Source: Candidatus Kuenenia stuttgartensis
Lineage (GTDB): Bacteria > Planctomycetota > Planctomycetia > Pirellulales > UBA1268
DNA length: 8,391 bases
Direction: 5' to 3'
Assembly (NCBI GenBank): GCA_945876515.1
Contig: CAMCPF010000116.1
Span: 1 to 8,391, forward strand
Shown here: piece after piece, positions 1-6,321 of the stretch
Layout: each line of letters opens with the position of its first letter
Position numbering within the stretch: the first letter of the stretch is position 1
Made by a program: the position numbers and the translations under genes
The notes under the pieces: model-generated
Databases searched by the model: none
What the model was told of the DNA's origin: nothing
The model's input: only the letters and a program-made list of their open reading frames with translations

Positions 1-2
1 CA

Positions 3-545
3 ATGGCGACAGAGTGGTTCATTTACCGAGACGAAGAACGCCTCGGGCCTTATACATCGGCCCAAATCCGCACCATGGCGTTGAGCGGGGAGTTGCAGCC
101 GAGTGACTGCCTTTGGAAGAAGGGGATGCCGGCGAAGCGGGCGGCCGGCCGTTCGGTGAAACTCTTTCCAGGCCTCGTCAACGCACCGCCGCCTGCGTCT
201 GGCCAGGCTGCGGCCGATGGTTCGTTCTCTTTCGACGATCCACGTCTCGCGCGCTGGGGCCTTGTGGTCGCCACAGCGGCGGCGCTGTTGGTCGCCGTGG
301 GTGGGCTGACGATCATGGTTTGGCCGCAGGGCGAAACGCCCGAACAACCACCTGCGGACGATGGAGCCAGGGCGGTCGGCGTCAGCCCGGACCCTGCCGT
401 AACACCTCCCTCAGTGGAGCCGCCCGCAGAGAACGCAGCGCCCCAAAACCCGCCCGTCCCTCCTCCAGAACCGACTCCTCACGAGCCCCAGATTGGGCCC
501 CGACCACCGTCTCAACCTCCACCAGGCGTGACGGACGATTTCTGA
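3..545 (+). CDS. GYF_2-domain protein with one transmembrane segment and a proline-rich tail
   Basis: This 180-residue protein has three parts. Residues 1-58 match the GYF_2 pattern: W5, the LGPYTSAQI segment at 14-22, the LQPSDCLWKKGM segment at 31-42 and a closing LFPGL. Residues 85-107 (WGLVVATAAALLVAVGGLTI and following) form one hydrophobic helix, preceded by RLAR. Residues 108-180 are rich in Pro, Glu and Ala, with PPVPPPEP-type runs. In GYF proteins generally the domain binds proline-rich peptides; the partner here is unknown. The basic RLAR before the helix suggests the GYF domain is cytoplasmic and the tail exported (inference). The ATG lies only two bases from the window edge, so no ribosome binding site can be checked and an upstream start is possible, although GYF_2 proteins often begin this close to the first Trp. 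It is convergent with the next gene, 32 bases away. Confidence 0.85.
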   Translation: MATEWFIYRDEERLGPYTSAQIRTMALSGELQPSDCLWKKGMPAKRAAGRSVKLFPGLVNAPPPASGQAAADGSFSFDDPRLARWGLVVATAAALLVAVGGLTIMVWPQGETPEQPPADDGARAVGVSPDPAVTPPSVEPPAENAAPQNPPVPPPEPTPHEPQIGPRPPSQPPPGVTDDF

Positions 546-568
546 GGGAGACGTGGGCGGTCGTTCCC
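546..568. terminator. Weak hairpin between convergent genes, possible terminator
   Basis: GGGA-ACG (one bulged G, positions 546-553) can pair with CGTTCCC (562-568) around an eight-base loop, giving a seven-pair imperfect stem. It fills most of the 32-base gap between two convergent stop codons, where a terminator would be expected. There is no T tract on either strand, so an intrinsic terminator is only a guess. Confidence 0.25.
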
Positions 569-577
569 GAAGACGGT

Positions 578-1306
578 TCAGCCTGCCGGCGACCGGGCCT
601 CATTGGCCAAGCTGTCGAGGAACGTGCGGGCTCGGCCGTAGTCTCCCGCAGCGTAATCCGAGATGTTCTTCTGGAGCGCTGTGATGAACTGAGAGACCGT
701 GGTTTGGATCGCCTGAAAATCGTCGAACCGGATGCTGCCCCCCGAGGCGGCGCGATTGGCGAACAGCGTGTCGAGCCGTTCGCGATATGGCTTGTAGCTG
801 TCACGAGTCAGGATCAAGGGATATTCGATGTGTCCCGTCACGGGGTCGAGTTGCGTGGACTGGAGCCGAGGAGGAGCCTTCATCCTCGCCAACGCGATCG
901 CTTGCTCCTGCGTGATCGGCGGGCCTGCCTCGTCCGACCGCTTGTCCCGATTGACCTTCCGCATCTCGAAGTAGGTCTCGGTCCAGCGGAGCCGGTTTTG
1001 CATCTCCATGGTCTTGGCTTCTTCCCAGTTCTTGGCCGCCTCGGAGTTCTTGAGGTTGGCATAGCCCTGGGCTCGGACAACAGAGGCCAATCCCATGTCG
1101 GCACCCTGCTGGGCGGTCGACGCCCAGCCCCCGCCGAACCCGCCGTAGCCGCCGCCCCAACCACCGCCCCATTTGGCGTAGCCAAGGCCTGCGCCGAGCC
1201 AGGCCATGGAGGCGGCCAGGAGCAGGGTCGCCATGCGTCGGGCCAGCCGCGGGCCGGCGGCCGGCGAGACCGACGAATCGACGTCTGAAGACAGCCGAGA
1301 AGCCAT
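578..1306 (-). CDS. Secreted Gly/Trp-rich protein of a planctomycete-type uncharacterised family
   Basis: This is a 242-residue exported protein of unknown function. A long signal peptide (about 1-44) has a basic RLARR, a hydrophobic core MATLLLAASMAWLGAGLG and a probable cut after GYA. A short Gly/aromatic stretch (45-62, KWGGGWGGGYGGFGGGWA) follows. Residues 75-242 look mostly helical and carry NSEAAKNWEEAKTMEMQNR, TYFEMRKVNRDKR (111-123), then APPRLQSTQLDPVTGHIEYP (144-163) and a helical end. I recall similar TYFEMR/LDP.TG.I proteins in Pirellulales genomes, with no known function. The open frame extends upstream to 2038, but the ATG ending at 1306 is chosen because it has GGAGAG eight bases before it and an export signal directly after. 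An internal Met at residue 25 (codon 1232-1234) lacks a Shine-Dalgarno sequence. The gene is divergent from the HEAT lipoprotein gene across a spacer with a symmetric promoter-like core. Confidence 0.85.
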   Translation of the reverse strand: MASRLSSDVDSSVSPAAGPRLARRMATLLLAASMAWLGAGLGYAKWGGGWGGGYGGFGGGWASTAQQGADMGLASVVRAQGYANLKNSEAAKNWEEAKTMEMQNRLRWTETYFEMRKVNRDKRSDEAGPPITQEQAIALARMKAPPRLQSTQLDPVTGHIEYPLILTRDSYKPYRERLDTLFANRAASGGSIRFDDFQAIQTTVSQFITALQKNISDYAAGDYGRARTFLDSLANEARSPAG

Positions 1307-1314
1307 GGTCAAAT

Positions 1315-1320
1315 CTCTCC
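1315..1320 (-). promoter_or_regulatory. Ribosome binding site GGAGAG of the secreted Gly-rich protein
   Basis: On the minus strand GGAGAG is followed by eight bases (ATTTGACC) and then ATG. This fixes the start at 1306 against both the far upstream open frame and the internal Met. Confidence 0.7.
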
Positions 1321-1372
1321 ACAAACCAATGCATGCGTCCGCTGCGGGAGCCGATCTCCCTCGCGAAACCTC

Positions 1373-1393
1373 GGGTGGAGTATACTTCCACCC
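1373..1393. promoter_or_regulatory. Inverted repeat with a shared symmetric -10 (TATACT on both strands)
   Basis: GGGTGGA (1373-1379) and TCCACCC (1387-1393) are perfect seven-base arms around GTATACT. The core AGTATACT (1379-1386) is itself palindromic, so TATACT is read at 1381-1386 on the plus strand and at 1384-1379 on the minus strand. It lies between two divergent genes. Predicted transcripts would start roughly 100 bases before the HEAT gene and 65 bases before the secreted-protein gene. No good -35 hexamer is seen at 16-18 bases on either side. CGCGAAA occurs as a direct repeat at 1362-1368 and 1394-1400, bracketing the element. It may be a bidirectional promoter, an operator or both; activity is inferred. 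Confidence 0.5.
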
Positions 1394-1476
1394 CGCGAAA
1401 GAGGCGACGGCGAAATGCGAGGTTGAGTCGCTTCGAGTCCACTGCCGCCCTCGCGCCGTCCCCCCTACGCCTTGCC

Positions 1477-1480
1477 GGAG
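1477..1480 (+). promoter_or_regulatory. Ribosome binding site GGAG of the HEAT lipoprotein
   Basis: GGAG lies ten bases before the ATG at 1491. That ATG is also where a signal peptide begins, which supports this start over the upstream extension of the open frame to 1206. Confidence 0.5.
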
Positions 1481-1490
1481 CCTTCGTCTC

Positions 1491-3491
1491 ATGAAGCCGT
1501 TCCCCCGCACCGCGGCCCTGTCGTTCGCCGCCCTCCTGTCCGGTGGAGTTTTCGCCCTCGGCTGCCAGAAGACGGCGTCGCCGCCGGCGCCCCCGCCGAA
1601 GCAGCCGGTGGCGGCCCCTGCGACGACGCCTGAGACACCCGCGGCCGTGGTGCCTGAGGCGAAGCCTGTTCCTGCGCCCGAGTCCAAGCCAGCGCCCGAG
1701 CCAGCGTCTGAGCAGAAGCCAGTCGACACGTCGGCTGCGGAGCCTGCCGGTGCGGAGGATCTGGCTGCGTTGATCAAGACGCTCACCACGACCGACGACA
1801 GTCGCACCCGGGTGATCACGATCGACGCCATCGCCACGGAACTGCGGGCAGGCCTGCCGGCGCTCGACGCGCTGGTGACGGCGCTTGCCGACGAGGAGCC
1901 ACGGGTGCGGTGGCACGCCGCCCGCGCGATCGGGCTGATCGGGCACGAGGCCGCGACCGCGATCCCGGCCCTCGTGAAACTGCTCGACGACGACGACCCC
2001 GTCGCGGTCACCCAGGCTGCAGCTGCGATCGGCCACATTCGTGAGGATGACGATCGGGGCGAGATCCCGGCGGCTGATCGGGAGATCTACGCGGCCGCCG
2101 TCGATCCGCTGGTCGCGAAACTCGTGCACCCCGACCCTCGGGCCCGCCGGGCCACCGTCCGTGCGCTCCGACAACTCGCGACGTCGCGGCAGGATCTGCT
2201 GACGGCCGTGAGCAAGCAGCTCGGCGATGCCGATCCCGCCGCAGTACTGCCCGCCCTGCACACGCTGGCCGACATGGAGGAGGAGGCCGTCCCCTTCCTG
2301 GTCGAGGCCCTGGGCAATCCCAAGAGCCGCTACTGGGCTGAGGTGGTGCTTGCCGAGATCGGAGAAGAAGCGGCGACGGCGGTGGAACCACTCGCGAAAG
2401 TCGCTGCTGATGGCCCGATCGAGGAACGCGTGCAGGCGATCCTGGCGCTCGCGGCGATCGGCGAACCGGCGCTCGCGGCGGCCCCGCAGATTCGTTCGGC
2501 ACTCGACTCGTCCGACTCGTCCCTCCGCTACGTCGCGGCCTACGCCCTGGGCAAGCTGCGCGACAAGGACGCAGATCCCGCCCTCGAGCAGGCGGCCGCT
2601 GCCGACGACCAGTTTCTCGCCTCGATCGCCTCCTGGGCGCGGGCCATGATCCAGCCCGATGACGCCGGCCTGCGAGCCAAGGCGGTTGAGCGGCTCGAGG
2701 TCGAACTGACCGACGCATCGCCGGCGATGCGGCAGGCGGCGATCGAGGGGCTCTCGGGCCTGGCTGAGCGGCTGGACGAGGCAGGCCGGCGGAAGCTTGC
2801 TTCCAACTTGGTCGGCGAGCTCGGTGACGCCGTTCCCTCCGTCGGGCTGGCCGCCGGTGGCGCGCTGATTCGATTGAAGGGTGACGCCGTCGGGGCCCTT
2901 GTCGAGGCCCTGGCGGTGCCAGAGACCCGCAACGCGGCAATGGAACTTCTGGCGGAGATCGGCGCCGATGCCCAGCCGGCTCTCGACGCGATGGTGGCGG
3001 GCCTCGGCGACGAGGATCCCGGGTATCGCTCCAACGCGGCCATGGCGATCGCCGCGCTCGGGCCCGCGGCCAAGGCCGCCGTGCCGGAGCTGGAAAAAAT
3101 GCTGGGCGACGAGGCTGCTGCACCCGAATCCCGTTACACCGCGGCCTACGCCCTGGGCAGCATCGGGCCCGAGGCCGTCGCCGCGGAGCCGCTCCTTCGC
3201 AAGCTTGCCGAGTCGGGCGACGAGATGATGGCGACGGTCGGCGTCTGGGCGGCGCTCAAGATCAAGCCCGACGATGCCACGCTCTTCGACGCCGCCATCC
3301 CCAAGCTCAGGCATGCCCTGCAGCGGGACCAGGAACTGGTGCGACTCGAGGCCGCCGTAGCCCTCGGTGAGATTGGCCCGCGGGCCGCCACGGCCCTGCC
3401 GATGCTGGAGATGCTCGCCGAGGAGGATCCCTCACGGACGGTGCGGGCCGCCGCGTCCGAGGCCGTTCGGCGGATCCAAGTCCCCGAGTGA
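1491..3491 (+). CDS. HEAT-repeat protein with probable lipoprotein signal
   Basis: This 666-residue exported repeat protein probably acts as a binding scaffold. Residues 1-25 (MKPFPRTAALSFAALLSGGV, FALGC) form a signal peptide ending at Cys25. The lipobox is imperfect (Ala rather than Leu at -3), so lipid anchoring is likely but not certain. Residues 28-85 are a Pro/Ala/Glu/Lys linker with KPxPAPE-like units. From about residue 88 to the end there are about a dozen or more HEAT/PBS-lyase-like helical repeats of 30-40 residues. Good examples are VRWHAARAIGLIG (139-151), RYVAAYALGKL (346-356), YRSNAAMAIAALG (512-524), YTAAYALGSIG (549-559) and RLEAAVALGEIG (618-629), each followed by a proline-containing helix such as ATAIPALVKLL. 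No catalytic domain is visible. HEAT repeats usually mediate protein contacts; the ligand is unknown. The open frame runs upstream to 1206, but this start has GGAG and the signal peptide. Confidence 0.88.
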   Translation: MKPFPRTAALSFAALLSGGVFALGCQKTASPPAPPPKQPVAAPATTPETPAAVVPEAKPVPAPESKPAPEPASEQKPVDTSAAEPAGAEDLAALIKTLTTTDDSRTRVITIDAIATELRAGLPALDALVTALADEEPRVRWHAARAIGLIGHEAATAIPALVKLLDDDDPVAVTQAAAAIGHIREDDDRGEIPAADREIYAAAVDPLVAKLVHPDPRARRATVRALRQLATSRQDLLTAVSKQLGDADPAAVLPALHTLADMEEEAVPFLVEALGNPKSRYWAEVVLAEIGEEAATAVEPLAKVAADGPIEERVQAILALAAIGEPALAAAPQIRSALDSSDSSLRYVAAYALGKLRDKDADPALEQAAAADDQFLASIASWARAMIQPDDAGLRAKAVERLEVELTDASPAMRQAAIEGLSGLAERLDEAGRRKLASNLVGELGDAVPSVGLAAGGALIRLKGDAVGALVEALAVPETRNAAMELLAEIGADAQPALDAMVAGLGDEDPGYRSNAAMAIAALGPAAKAAVPELEKMLGDEAAAPESRYTAAYALGSIGPEAVAAEPLLRKLAESGDEMMATVGVWAALKIKPDDATLFDAAIPKLRHALQRDQELVRLEAAVALGEIGPRAATALPMLEMLAEEDPSRTVRAAASEAVRRIQVPE

Positions 3492-3557
3492 CGTGGCCCT
3501 GGTGGGCGGCCGCGGAAGTCGGCTCGTCGCGGTCCGGCAAGGTCTGACGGGGCCCGC

Positions 3558-3591
3558 CGGCGGTGCTTCAGCCCGCGGCTTTGCGCCGCCG
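3558..3591 (+). terminator. GC-rich hairpin after the HEAT gene
   Basis: CGGCGGTGC (3558-3566) pairs with GCGCCGCCG (3583-3591) in nine pairs including one G-U. The 16-base loop holds a smaller AGCC/GGCT stem. It lies 66 bases after the HEAT stop and 73 bases before the next chosen start. With no T tract, it could be a terminator, a leader structure of the next gene or a REP-like element. The rest of this spacer (3492-3664) shows no promoter that I can recognise. Confidence 0.35.
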
Positions 3592-3664
3592 ATGCTCTCT
3601 GGCGCGGAACGGATGGCCGGCTGGAGCTGGTCCGTTGCGACCGCGCAAAGCCCGTGGGGGAGCG

Positions 3665-4201
3665 ATGGCGACGATCGGCTGGGCGGGTGCGTTTTGGCTG
3701 GCGCGGATGTCGCGGCCGGCAGGCGAACGGGTGGTCCACCGCCACGTGCTGCGGCATGCGCCGGCCCGAATCCTGGAGTTGGGGCTCGGCACGCTCGTGC
3801 GCACGGAGCGGATGCTGAGGGCGGCCGGCCGGGCCGCAGGCGAGGTTGCCTACGTGGGGCTCGACCGGTTCGAAGGTCGGGCGGTGACCGATCCGCCGGG
3901 GGTCTCGCTCAAGCAGGCCCACCAGCGGCTTGCGAGCCTCGGTCGGGTGCGGCTCGTGCCAGGCAACGTCGATGCCTCGTTGGCGAGGCTCTGCAATCAG
4001 CTCGGCCAGTTCGATCTGGTGCTCGTCTCGGCCGACAACGACGAGCGGCACCTGGAGCGGGCCTGGTTCTTCGTGCAGCGGCTCCTGACGCAAGAGACCG
4101 CGGTGCTGGTCGAGCCCTCGGCCGGCGCCGGATGGAAGCCGCTGCCCCGCGGTCGAATCGACGAACTCGCCGCCCGGACGGTCGTCCGCCGAGCCGGCTG
4201 A
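3665..4201 (+). CDS. Small class I SAM-dependent methyltransferase-like protein
   Basis: This 178-residue protein has the layout of a Rossmann-type methyltransferase. RILELGLGT (35-43) corresponds to the SAM-binding E-x-G-x-G motif. VAYVGLDRFEG (61-71) has an acidic residue (Asp67) at the end of the second strand, where the ribose hydroxyls are usually bound. LVPGNVDASLARL (97-109) resembles the following strand and helix, and FDLVLVSADNDE (116-127) the fourth strand. The substrate cannot be told, and the protein is short for the fold, so it may lack a full substrate lid or be a non-catalytic relative. The start is uncertain. The ATG at 3665 has GGGGGAG only two bases upstream, which is too close to be ideal. 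A GTG at 3563 would add 34 Arg-rich residues and overlap the hairpin; an ATG at 3707 would remove 14 residues. It stands alone, 91 bases before leuC. Confidence 0.72.
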   Translation: MATIGWAGAFWLARMSRPAGERVVHRHVLRHAPARILELGLGTLVRTERMLRAAGRAAGEVAYVGLDRFEGRAVTDPPGVSLKQAHQRLASLGRVRLVPGNVDASLARLCNQLGQFDLVLVSADNDERHLERAWFFVQRLLTQETAVLVEPSAGAGWKPLPRGRIDELAARTVVRRAG

Positions 4202-4250
4202 ACCGGGGCCTGAAGCCGCGGCGCCGAGCCATCGTCGGGGCTGGAAATCC

Positions 4251-4259
4251 TGCTATGAT
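4251..4259 (+). promoter_or_regulatory. Extended -10 promoter motif upstream of leuC
   Basis: TGCTATGAT combines a TGn extension with TATGAT, a good sigma-70-type extended -10. It sits 33 bases before the leuC ATG, giving a predicted leader of about 27 bases. No convincing -35 hexamer is seen (ATCGTC at 17 bases), as is common for extended -10 promoters. The short leader has no leader peptide, T-box or attenuator, and no Shine-Dalgarno sequence before the ATG. Confidence 0.5.
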
Positions 4260-4292
4260 CGCGGAATCGCCCGTTTCCCCGCGCCGCCCGCC

Positions 4293-5699
4293 ATGCCCGC
4301 TCCCCGCACGCTGCTCGACAAGATCTGGGACGACCACGTCGTCTGCACGCCCCCCGGCGAACTGCCGCTGCTCTACATCGACCGCCACCTCGTGCACGAG
4401 GTGACCAGCCCCCAGGCCTTCGAGGGCCTCAGGATCGCCGGCCGCCGCGTCCGCAGGCCGGAGGCGACCTTCGCCACGCCGGACCACAATGTGCCCACCA
4501 CCGACCGTCGGTTACCGATCGCCGACCCGGTCTCCAAGCAGCAGATCGACACGCTGCGGGCCAACTGCCGCGAGTTCGGCGTGAAGCTCTACGATCTGGG
4601 CGACGCCGACCAGGGAATCGTGCACGTGATCGGGCCCGAACTCGGGATCACCCAGCCCGGCATGACGATCGTCTGCGGTGACAGCCATACCGCCACGCAC
4701 GGGGCACTGGGTGCGCTCGCGTTCGGAATCGGCACGAGTGAAGTCGAACACGTGCTGGCCACGCAGACCCTGCGGCAAGGCAAGCCGAAGTCGTTCGAGA
4801 TCCGCGTGACCGGCCGGCTTCCGGCGGGCGTCACCGCCAAGGATCTCGTGCTGCACATCATCGGCCGGCTCTCCACCGAGGGGGGCACGGGCTACGTGCT
4901 CGAGTACACCGGCGAGTGCATCCGCGCCCTGGGCATGGCCGAGAGGATGACCGTCTGCAACATGTCGATCGAGGCGGGGGCTCGGGCCGGAATGATCGCT
5001 CCCGACGCGACCACCTTCGACTACCTCCGGGGCCGCGACTTCGCTCCCCGCGACTTCGAGCGCGCCGTCGCCGTCTGGGAAAAGCTGCCCTCGGATCCGG
5101 GAGCAGCCTACGACCGCGTCGAGATCTTCTCGGCCGCCGACGTCGTGCCGCAGGTGACCTGGGGCACGAACCCGGCCCAGGTGGTCGGGGTCGACGCCCG
5201 CGTGCCCGACCCGGGCTCGTTCACCGATGTGAACGACAAGTCGAGCGCGGCCCGGGCGCTGGATTACATGGGGCTGGCCGGGGGCATGCCGATCGTTGAG
5301 ATCCCGCTCGACCGGGTCTTCATCGGCTCCTGCACCAACAGCCGGATCGAGGACCTGCGGGCGGCGGCGGCGGTGGTCCGCGGCTACCGCGTGGCCCCGA
5401 GCGTGCGGGCGATGGTGGTGCCGGGCAGCGGTCGCGTGAAGCGGGAGGCCGAGGCCGAGGGACTCGACCGGGTGTTTACCGCGGCGGGCTTCGAGTGGCG
5501 GGAGGCCGGCTGCAGCATGTGCCTGGGCATGAACCCCGACACGCTCGCGCCCGGAGAGCGGTGCGCTTCGACGAGCAACCGCAACTTCGAGGGGCGGCAG
5601 GGCAAGGGGGGCCGGACCCACTTGGTCTCGCCGGCCATGGCGGCCGCGGCGGCCGTGAGCGGCCACTTCGTGGACATCCGTAGCTGGGAGTATCGCTAG
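4293..5699 (+). CDS. leuC: 3-isopropylmalate dehydratase, large subunit
   Basis: LeuC and LeuD together isomerise 2-isopropylmalate to 3-isopropylmalate in cytoplasmic leucine synthesis, using a [4Fe-4S] cluster. At 468 residues it has the usual length and begins with the family's typical RTLLDKIWDDHVV. Aconitase-family landmarks are all present: LLYIDRHLVHEVTSPQAFEG, DHNVPT, GMTIVCGDSHTATHGALGALAFGIGTSE (residues about 127-150), FIGSCTNSRIEDL with Cys347, and the CSMC motif with Cys407 and Cys410. These three cysteines are the expected cluster ligands and fall at the same numbers as in E. coli LeuC, as I recall them. It is the first gene of a tight cluster with leuD, 15 bases downstream, and follows an extended -10 motif. 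No Shine-Dalgarno sequence is visible. leuA and leuB are absent here. Confidence 0.98.
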   Translation: MPAPRTLLDKIWDDHVVCTPPGELPLLYIDRHLVHEVTSPQAFEGLRIAGRRVRRPEATFATPDHNVPTTDRRLPIADPVSKQQIDTLRANCREFGVKLYDLGDADQGIVHVIGPELGITQPGMTIVCGDSHTATHGALGALAFGIGTSEVEHVLATQTLRQGKPKSFEIRVTGRLPAGVTAKDLVLHIIGRLSTEGGTGYVLEYTGECIRALGMAERMTVCNMSIEAGARAGMIAPDATTFDYLRGRDFAPRDFERAVAVWEKLPSDPGAAYDRVEIFSAADVVPQVTWGTNPAQVVGVDARVPDPGSFTDVNDKSSAARALDYMGLAGGMPIVEIPLDRVFIGSCTNSRIEDLRAAAAVVRGYRVAPSVRAMVVPGSGRVKREAEAEGLDRVFTAAGFEWREAGCSMCLGMNPDTLAPGERCASTSNRNFEGRQGKGGRTHLVSPAMAAAAAVSGHFVDIRSWEYR

Positions 5700-5702
5700 G
5701 CC

Positions 5703-5706
5703 GGAG
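5703..5706 (+). promoter_or_regulatory. Ribosome binding site GGAG of leuD
   Basis: GGAG lies eight bases before the leuD ATG, inside the 15-base gap after the leuC stop. It contrasts with leuC, which has no such site. Confidence 0.6.
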
Positions 5707-5714
5707 CAACGATC

Positions 5715-6317
5715 ATGGAGCCCTTCACCACCCATTCCGGTCTCGTCGCGGCCCTTGACCGGGCCAATGTGGACACCGACCAGATCATCCCCAAGCAGTT
5801 CCTCAAGCGGATCGAGCGGACTGGGTTCGGGCAGTTCTTGTTCTTCGACTGGCGGTTCCTGCCGGACGGTTCCCCCGATCCCGCCTTCGAACTCAACCAA
5901 CCGGCGGTCCAGGGAGCCACGATCCTGCTCGCCCGACGGAACTTCGGCTGCGGCTCGAGCCGCGAGCATGCCCCCTGGGCCCTGGCCGACTACGGCTTCC
6001 GGGCCGTGATCGCCCCGACCTTCGCCGATATCTTCTTCAACAACTGCTTCCAAAACGGGATGCTGCCCATCCGGCTCACCGAAGCAGAGGTCGATGAGCT
6101 GTTCAAGCGAGCGGCCGGTCCGGGGTATCGGCTTCACATCGACCTCCGCGAGGGCACGCTGCACGACGACGCTGGCTTCACGGCCTCGTTTACGGTCGAT
6201 CCGTTCCGCCGGCAGTGCCTGCTCGAGGGGCTCGACGATATCGGCCTGTCGCTCCGGCACACCGATGCGATCGCGGTCTGGGAGGCCGCCCATGGCCTGC
6301 CGGCAGTCGGCGGGTGA
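5715..6317 (+). CDS. leuD: 3-isopropylmalate dehydratase, small subunit
   Basis: This is the small (swivel-domain) subunit of isopropylmalate isomerase, partner of LeuC. At 200 residues it matches the usual length. Family landmarks are the start MEPFTTHSGLVAALDRANVD followed by TDQIIPKQFLKRI, the substrate-binding loop NFGCGSSREHAPWALADYG (about residues 76-94) and FADIFFNNCFQNGMLPIRL. The C-terminal part DIGLSLRHTDAIAVWEAAHG is also typical. It follows leuC by 15 bases with its own Shine-Dalgarno sequence, and the next gene starts four bases after its stop, so the genes are very likely co-transcribed. No anomaly is seen. Confidence 0.97.
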   Translation: MEPFTTHSGLVAALDRANVDTDQIIPKQFLKRIERTGFGQFLFFDWRFLPDGSPDPAFELNQPAVQGATILLARRNFGCGSSREHAPWALADYGFRAVIAPTFADIFFNNCFQNGMLPIRLTEAEVDELFKRAAGPGYRLHIDLREGTLHDDAGFTASFTVDPFRRQCLLEGLDDIGLSLRHTDAIAVWEAAHGLPAVGG

Positions 6318-6321
6318 CGCG

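Noticed and set aside
113..1288. Plus-strand open frame of 391 codons across the GYF gene and opposite the secreted gene
   Set aside because: It overlaps the GYF_2 frame and the antisense of a gene with a signal peptide and Shine-Dalgarno sequence. No domain is seen.
1307..2038. Upstream extension of the secreted gene to a 486-residue protein
   Set aside because: The extension lies opposite the HEAT gene, would put the signal peptide in mid-protein, and ignores the GGAGAG-ATG start at 1306.
801..3314. Very long open frame (837 codons) on the minus strand opposite the HEAT gene
   Set aside because: Its translation is Arg/Gly-rich with no recognisable domain, and it runs across the real secreted-protein gene in another frame. 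The plus-strand HEAT repeats are regular and convincing. It reflects third-position GC bias.
3367..4404. Plus-strand open frame of 345 codons overlapping the HEAT gene end, the methyltransferase-like gene and the leuC start
   Set aside because: It overlaps three genes in another frame and gives an Arg/Pro/Ala-rich translation. The methyltransferase motifs are in the other frame.
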